64,000 bases of DNA from positions 34,597,795 through 34,661,794 of the forward strand of contig NW_019211456.1 in NCBI RefSeq assembly GCF_002443255.2, read 5' to 3'. Positions 57,326 to 64,000 of the stretch are shown here, in pieces; the first letter of the stretch is position 1, and the number at the start of each line of letters is the position of its first letter. The DNA is from Varroa destructor. Lineage: Eukaryota; Arthropoda; Arachnida; Mesostigmata; Varroidae. A program made the position numbers and the translations under genes. The notes under the pieces were generated by a model. It saw nothing but the letters and a program-made list of their open reading frames with translations, was not told where the DNA came from and did not search any database.

Positions 57326-57905
57326 CTATAAACAAACCTCTGTGAAACCAATTACTTTTGCTCGTCCCCCTTTACAGTTCGTCTTTCGTATACCGATAAA
57401 CTCCAAATAAGCCGAGGTAATTCTGCGTTGTAGATCCTTTATAAATAGCGGCGCGTTGCCTAGAAAGTATGTATATCCTTTGATCAAAGAGCGATGCAGT
57501 CCCACGGCGCATTTTAGAAATGCGAGTTTAATTCGTTCGTAAGTTGTGTCAATAAAAACGTGTTCCCATATTACCTGGGTTCCGTAGAAAGCTACCGGAA
57601 CCACCTCAATTCCGAATCGGCCTAGCGGCGTTCGTAGGGGAAGAGCAGTTTGTATACCCACACTCGCCACCATCGTCTGACATAGTCTACGCCGTGATGC
57701 GCTCTGCGAAGTTCGGCCTTTTATATGTAAAGTCACATTCAGAGACTTGAAACTGGTTTACATACTTCAAAGCCGTCCTGCCTAAATGGAGCGCATCGGC
57801 AGCAACGAGGCGGCGTCCGCAACGATATTTCATGATTTCCGTCTTGTCCATATTGATCATCAGCCTCGTCTAGTCAACGAGAACAAGAGAGCTTGCTGCA
57901 TATGA
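57326..57905 (-). mobile_element. Decayed LINE-like (non-LTR) reverse transcriptase fragment
   Basis: On the minus strand, near 57870-57830, the translation LMINMDKTEIMKYR matches the conserved G-L-x-I-N-x-x-K-T-E-I-M block of non-LTR reverse transcriptases. About 60 codons later a second frame (57736-57326) begins VTLHIKGRTS and reads VAFYGTQVIWEH, AFLKCAVGLHRS and YFLGNAPLFIKDLQRR, the pattern of the thumb/C-terminal part of such proteins. A frameshift separates the two parts, another frame break and a stop lie just upstream, and a stop ends the second frame. It is a 5'- and 3'-truncated relic with no sign of activity. Confidence 0.6.
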
Positions 57906-60900
57906 AACCGGCCCCTTTCGAAGTTCGCCATTAAGCGTCTAGACTATATTTCTGTAAACGACGATTCGTTGCGCCCACGATAATAACACGCTTCGCAAGC
58001 TGCCTATGCTTATTTTAAGGTGACAGGTCTTTTCTTTGACAAAGCTTGTAAAATGATAAGCCATGTTAGATTGATGCTTATGTCGTGCTCGTAATTGAAA
58101 CCATAAATGGACTAACTTTTACAAGTCTTTAGGATCCGCGCAAATTCGCTACTTTTAAGTACAATGTCGGGTTTAGTGCTGAAAGCTCGATACCAGCATT
58201 ATATTGTATTATCGGAAAACACAGAAAAGCTATTGGAAAATGAAAAAACAGACCGGATCGCACTCATTTCTTCCCTATCTTTTCGATTCGAATGATAAAA
58301 CCACGACAGCTGAAGTTGTGCGTAACAGTATGTGCGCTAATTTGATCTTTAAATAAATAATTTTTTTTTAATACGCGGCGTGCAACGACCGACTGAAGAT
58401 CAAATGTGATATCCAAGTTTAAGAGATATTAGAAAAAGCATAAAATGAGCGGTTGGACATTGATTTTTTTCTTCTACAAAGGCAGTGTAAGGAACAGCTT
58501 GTATTTTTCGATATGACAAACAACATGTGACCCTTTATGACGGCTGCCGTTCAGTCACTATACGTCATAAATTTGAATTCTGCTCGAAATAGGTTTTTGG
58601 ATCCCATACGCCATTCGTACCGTCCCCTGACGACAAAAGAGTCCAACTTTATTTATGCTAATTAAAGCTGATTCAGGATTATCTTTACGGTTTTATTGAA
58701 AGCTACCTATTGAGAGCCTATGATGTTTATGATCAATGTTAGTAGAAAATCGATCCGCAGTTTCATGCAAGAGGATGTGGTGCTCGTTGTGTTTAATTCT
58801 GAAACTTGTACTACGTTACTCCTGTGTGACGGATGTATAAGCCTTTCGGCTATTGGCAACAGGCGCGTTTCAACTTGTCAGCCTCTTTAAGGTTTCAATC
58901 GTATTTCCACGTTGGGCGATGATTGTTTCGTAGTGCCGGTGGGGTAGTTGTTGTATGACCAACTTGTAATTTAGCAAATAATACAGGCTTTGCAACAACG
59001 TTTGTCATTTAATGCTGAATGGCCTGAGAGGACGGGCGAGTGACTGCAATCAAAGGAAATAACTAGCTTAGTAGACTGCAGCGTACATTCGAAATAGTGA
59101 AGTCGATGACATGAAGACTTTTCATGGAAACCAGAAAATGGAAATACCACCGGGTTAAATCAATATACCAAGCTTGCTTCTATGTTGTGTGTAGATTAAT
59201 TAAACATTTGCGTCATCAAGGTTATAGCAGAAACGTAGGATTACGTAAAAATTATCATCCGTACTAATTTCATGGCGCAAAAGATGACTACGAGTAGATT
59301 AAAGCCTGACCCGCATTTGGAGCCGGGTAGGAAAAAGTGAATCTGAAATTTAAGCCGAAGCCAACAATGTCTGGGTTATTAATAACTCATCGCAAACAGG
59401 ATAAAATACACAGATTACGCTTGTTATATGTTTACAACTTTACGGTGGTGTGGCATTCTAACAGTAACCCATTCCGCCTCATAAGATATCGAAACACTGT
59501 CGGTAACTGGCGCAGACTTCATTCTTTTCAAGATGCCTAATAGAGACTCCTATCAATTTCTGCTCAACGTTTTGAGACTTAAAAATTCCCTACAAACAAA
59601 TACTTGTAAAGCTTGGGTCGTATTAAAAGCCCGCAAAAAAAAATGCCAGCAATGTTTGCTGTCCCCCAATTTCCCCAAACCCGTTTTACATTGTGGGTCT
59701 TAAAGAGTTTTTTCAGTATTCATGGACGCTGGTGGGTTTCAGTCATTTTAGCCCATGCAGCATTACATTGGACACTCACGCTTCGCTGTTTTTATAATCA
59801 GTTAGGTAATGTACGGAGGGACTAAGGAATCAAAAATAAGCTCTTATTTTTAGCGCCTCGTATACCTATCCACCAGCAGAATTGTCGTTCGTATCGCTGG
59901 CAGTCCAAGTCGCCTGTCCCGTTTGAATTAGTCTATACACACCCGTAATATAATAACATTATAATAAACAACTGCTTTGTATTTCGATTATCCGACCACT
60001 GAAGCTTTTACTCAGTTTGTGTACATCGTCGTGATAAAAGTACAGAAATAAAACTGTTCCTGTTAGATTAAATCGATCATTCGGTTTCAAATATAATCTT
60101 GGTACGTCCGCCCAACTAAGCTCACCAATCAGATATCGATGTGCTGGACCCGCACATAAATAAACATAATTGATTGATAAAATAGGATCCGTCACAATTA
60201 TTACTGCTAGCCAAGACGTATAGAGATAAGCCCGTGCTTGATCCCGTCTGAAAGCATTGGTGTTCGAGATATTAGTGAGTACAAGTTTAATACAGTTATT
60301 TAATCACTTCCCGTCAGATTCAATCGATCGGTTCACTAGCCTCTTCCCTACTTGGAATGGGGACTATAGAAAACTTCCCTTACTTACATAACATTAATAA
60401 ATCCATTTTAATGGTAATCAAAAATAGGGGAAGCTAAAACTGGATTATATATTTCTTGCTATGCAAGATAACCGTCAACATTACGTTCCTATCACTATAC
60501 AGGATTTTGCTTTTCGTACGTCGGGTCGCTGAGAGCTGCCACTTGTCTTGACGATATAAGAGAGATAGGGCCCCTAACGAATAGTAATCTCCCTGTTGAT
60601 TTAACAGGGCGAAGCTTAGTGCTACTTGCGTCCTGGGGCGACCACCAACTTTTTGTAGTGCCTTGTCGCGTCGAACATTGACCCACAGTTCTTGAAGTGA
60701 ATTATTCATTCTGGCAGCTTCTTTCAACTACAGCCTTTTCCAATTCGTTTAGCACTTGAGGCCTCCACGTCCCTCTAATCCCTCTATAATCCCTATCGTT
60801 AGATTCTGTGGACATGATACTTAATTATTGAACGTCTACGCACCGCTATATATATCGACCACTGGACAAAACTTCCAGCGATCACGTTCTTTGTCCATGC

Positions 60901-62854
60901 TGTTCGAAGTCTTTTTGCAACGAGAGAAAATTTTCTTCAATGTTCCAATTTAATTGAGGCTTGAACTAGTACGAGGAATCGCTTGTTTTTCGTCGCCGAA
61001 AGACTATCAGAACTCGCTTATTAATCCCCTATATCTTCTGCAAGTTCTTTTGAGCTGTGTCACCTCCAAAACATCAACAGTATAGCGCTGGCTATTAGCG
61101 CTTGAAGATCGAACAGCTGATTCTACGATAAGCGGCAAAATACAAAGCATTTAAATGTAGGAGCCTGAAATACTATAGATGGCACTGTGGTACTTCGTTT
61201 AAACCTGTGCTACTTTTATCCGTTTAGCGAGTCATCGGTAAACGGACGTTAAATTCGTGCGCGGGGTGCAACTCTCTAAATAGAGTGATGATTATTAGTA
61301 GGTAGTTTAGAAAGTTCCCGTGGACAGGGTATTCCATAGTCTCGATGGAATCTCTTGTTTTCATGGGTAGGACTGATAGCTGGCTCACTCCAAAAACAGA
61401 CAAAATATCTAACGCATCTCTCGATTCTGGAAAAACAGATGATTTTTTAGAAGTTACGTTAACATATAAAGATATAAGCAGAATTAAAGGTTAATTGTTG
61501 ATGCACATTTGTGATCGCCAGTACAAGCTTGTCATTACATAAACCTATCTATAGAACGGTATCGATCTGAAATGCAGGCGATGAAAATCTTTTGACGAGA
61601 GAGTCCGATTGGAGGGATTGTACTTGTTATCTTTTGAAAGCTCGCTCCGGAGAATGAACATAGAAATCATACTTCAGCGGACCAACAGACCTCAATTTTT
61701 GCAAAGACAAGGCATTTCGCACGGTAACATTGCTTGTAGACCCTTCAAGCTACCTTCATTGTCTTCAGTATTTGCTGCGAACCTGAGTCTCATATGGCTT
61801 CATTTTTCTCGCTCTGTCGTGAAGGGTAATTTCAATGCGACGGTATTATGGATCACTACAGGAAAAATACCTTTAATGAAAAAGCATATATTACTGCAGA
61901 GCTCTAAAGCGGTGTAATAGCTCAATATTGCCATTATGTTGCAGGCATAAAATCATCAAATTTCACTCTGAGTCATAGAGTTTTTTGAGGGCTTCTGAAT
62001 TTTTGTATATTATATTTCCTGACATCTGTTGTCTTATCTCGGTTATCGCCCACGTTTGTCATCGTCAAAGCGTGGAGCTGCAAAAACCATTAGCAGGATA
62101 GTCAGGTTGTCGTCTTTCCTATGACTGAAAAGCTAGTGCTATAAATGAATTTTGAAAAAGTCACATATTTGAACCGGGACATTCGCGTAGAACCATTTTT
62201 ACCGAAATCTCTTTCTTACGAGCGCTAATGACACATCGGTAATGTACACTTGCACGCGACCTCACTCCGTTAGAAGTTTGACGAAGAAAAGACCGGGGTC
62301 CCTTACGAAGTAGGAACGTTAACAACGTACCAACAATGCGGAGGACCTATATGAAGGCTGCGAGTGTTCACGCATCTCACTACATCGTAATAGTGAAAGA
62401 CCTAAGAGCCAGAAGTTTTGAGGCATTCCAGATTGAATGTTGGTCAGGGCCTCAAAAGAGGCTACGTGTCGGCCAACACTATAACATCGTCTGTTGAATA
62501 ACCTATTTTATCAAGCACGCTTCAAAATGTGCGGAATAAAACAAGGTCTAGACCATTAAACATAGGAGTTTAAAGAACACCGATTTGATAAGTTAGGACG
62601 GAATAATTCAAAGTGATCTCTGGTTATTTAACTTCAGAATTTTATCGTAAATAGCTAATTTTTACGCGTAGTGAAATGACCACTTCGACAGCTTTTTTTA
62701 TTGCTCCGCATAAGAATTAGATACATGAATGATACAAATGTTCGATACGATGCAGTAGACTTTAGGATAGAGCTATTAAAATGTATAATAGCGAAGAAAA
62801 TTTGCTGCCGATAAAAGCGCGGGAAAATTGAACAGGTCAACAAACTTAGGTGGA
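57906..62854. other. No gene recognised
   Basis: About 5 kb. A minus-strand frame at 60727-60434 (LKEAARMNNSLQELWVNVRR and on) follows an acceptor-like TGTAG and looks mildly coding; another lies at 60195-59959. No family is recognised and no exon chain was found. Decayed retroelement sequence may extend beyond 57905. Confidence 0.4.
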
Positions 62855-63390
62855 ATGGCCGCTACGAAGGTGGTTGAGAGATGTAAACGCGTCGAAAAAA
62901 AATCGCGAGTATCTGTGTTGATGAGCAAGCATAACAAAGACGGGAAACACTCAGAGATTAGATCAGAGGTAAGGAAGCAATGTATTCACAATAGAAAAGC
63001 ATGGAATATTATTATTAATAAATTAATAGTAGTTATACAACTATACATACTACTTTTTAGGGTCATCCGGTAGAATTATATATAGCCAGCGAGGCGAATA
63101 GCGTGACCAGCAATAGTGAATCGCCGGTAGGTAAGAGCTTCCCTCGGCAGCTTAATAGATAACGTATTTACCTGCTAATCTTGGCGATACGTTGTGGTCT
63201 AAGTTCGAACTTGGGCATTGACGGACTTCGTCTGGTACTGAAAGTTAGCCGTCTGTCTGGCGGAACACCTAAGAGCGACACCGGACGTAAAACTGAACAC
63301 AGTAGACCCGTGACAGGGCAGATGCTCATTTTATTAGACGTGTTTAAGTCTCTAGCTTGCTTGCTTGCTGAACATCATATTATACCTTAA
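62855..63390 (+). CDS. Candidate small three-exon gene, unrecognised product
   Basis: ATG at 62855 in a good context (GGAATGG). Exon 62855-62968 reads MAATKVVERCKRVEKKSR and ends SEIRSE at the donor GTAAGG, phase 0. Exon 63061-63130, after ACTTTTTAG, reads GHPVELYIASEANSVTSNSE and ends at GTAAGA in phase 1. Exon 63245-63390 enters with two bases (VSRLSGGTPKSDTGRKTEH) and ends at TAA. Total 109 codons, basic at the start, Ser/Thr-rich later. Two strong donors and matching phases are the support; codon use is unremarkable. It may be part of a longer gene or a chance chain. Confidence 0.28.
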
Positions 63391-64000
63391 TATGTATAGA
63401 CCCATGCGTCTGCATGCAAAAGAACAGCACGCTGGCAACGTTATCGCTATGCACGTTAACGGGCACTACGATAACGTCAATATAGAGAAGTTTCGCTTTT
63501 TATTTGTTAATGAATTTTCGTTTTCTATATCCGGTACTGTAGTTAAGCACCTTATCTATGTCAACAAACAAGTTACTACTACTGCAGCGTTATAGGAACA
63601 CTTTTCTTTACAATCAAGCGCCATATTTCGCAACCAAAGTCGCATCATAAGGTTCTCTTGTGCAAACATGTGTGATTTAGTACACTGATCATTTTAAGAT
63701 AGATGCTGGCCTTGTTCTCTACTCATCTAATTCAATACCTATCGAATGATACAGCTATAATACGTTAACAGCAGGCTACTAGTGTCGATTCATGTTTTCA
63801 ATTTTCGTCTTTCGATCAGAGTCATTCGTAGAGATATCAAACTGTCAAGCTCGCAAGTTGCTTACCTTAATTGAATACTACGGACGATAGAAGTGATTGC
63901 ATTAACAACACTAAACGGCCTTCATTTAGGATGAAGGAGTGCACCTTTACTGCCGCGCGATCCTGGAAATCGAATGATGATGGAAACTTCGTTTCTGAAC
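63391..64000. other. No gene recognised
   Basis: AT-rich right edge of the window. An open frame of 76 codons at 63365-63595 overlaps the end of the candidate gene and matches nothing recognised. Confidence 0.4.

Noticed and set aside
61609..61917. 102-codon plus-strand frame
   Set aside because: No domain, signal peptide or splice partner seen; composition like the surrounding intergenic DNA.
1..64000. tRNA genes, CRISPR arrays, bacterial operons or riboswitches
   Set aside because: No convincing A/B-box pair with cloverleaf, no regularly spaced repeats, and the gene structure is clearly intron-rich eukaryotic.

Overview
The window is eukaryotic genomic DNA. Coding sequence is cut into short exons with GT..AG introns, many of them 60-600 bp, and intergenic DNA is long and AT-rich. 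The recognised proteins (a hemolectin/von Willebrand-type clotting protein with peritrophin chitin-binding modules, a secreted PAN plus C-type-lectin protein and an SLC15 proton-coupled transporter) point to an arthropod. A mite or other chelicerate is my guess, not something the sequence proves. There is no operon, rRNA, recognisable tRNA or CRISPR array. All exons were assembled by eye from splice signals and reading-frame phase.

Left third (1.8-26.2 kb, + strand): one giant secreted multidomain gene. I can chain 42 exons with fully consistent phases, giving about 2,680 residues, and its 5' end lies before the first visible exon. Order: acidic exon, Sushi, EGF, Sushi, acidic linker, TIL, VWD1-C8-TIL-VWC, VWD2-C8-TIL, WxxW, TIL, VWC, WxxW, two CBM14 chitin-binding modules (an assembly gap sits between them), TIL/VWC, LDLa, VWD3-C8-TIL, VWD4-C8-TIL, C-terminal cystine knot and an unusual Ser/Thr/acidic tail. 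I read it as a hemolectin/hemocytin relative, a hemolymph-clot protein; no discoidin exons are visible.

Middle (31.0-34.8 kb, - strand): a cysteine-rich secreted gene running toward the first one, with a PAN/Apple-like module, an EGF-like region and a complete C-type lectin domain; upstream exons, including a signal-peptide exon, are likely but not firmly joined.

Centre right (38.3-47.7 kb, - strand): an SLC15A4-type POT family transporter in ten exons, 621 residues, all phases closed. Its first coding exon, an acidic cytoplasmic tail, sits about 4.8 kb upstream of the second.

Right third (47.7-64 kb): mostly without recognisable genes. It holds an ATA microsatellite, an unrecognised three-exon candidate gene (50.5-51.8 kb, - strand), a decayed LINE-like reverse-transcriptase fragment (57.3-57.9 kb, - strand) and an unrecognised small three-exon candidate near the right edge (62.9-63.4 kb, + strand). 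A perfect 23-bp-arm palindrome lies at 30.4 kb.

Functionally the two left genes could both act in hemolymph as clotting or recognition proteins; the transporter is unrelated and probably endolysosomal.
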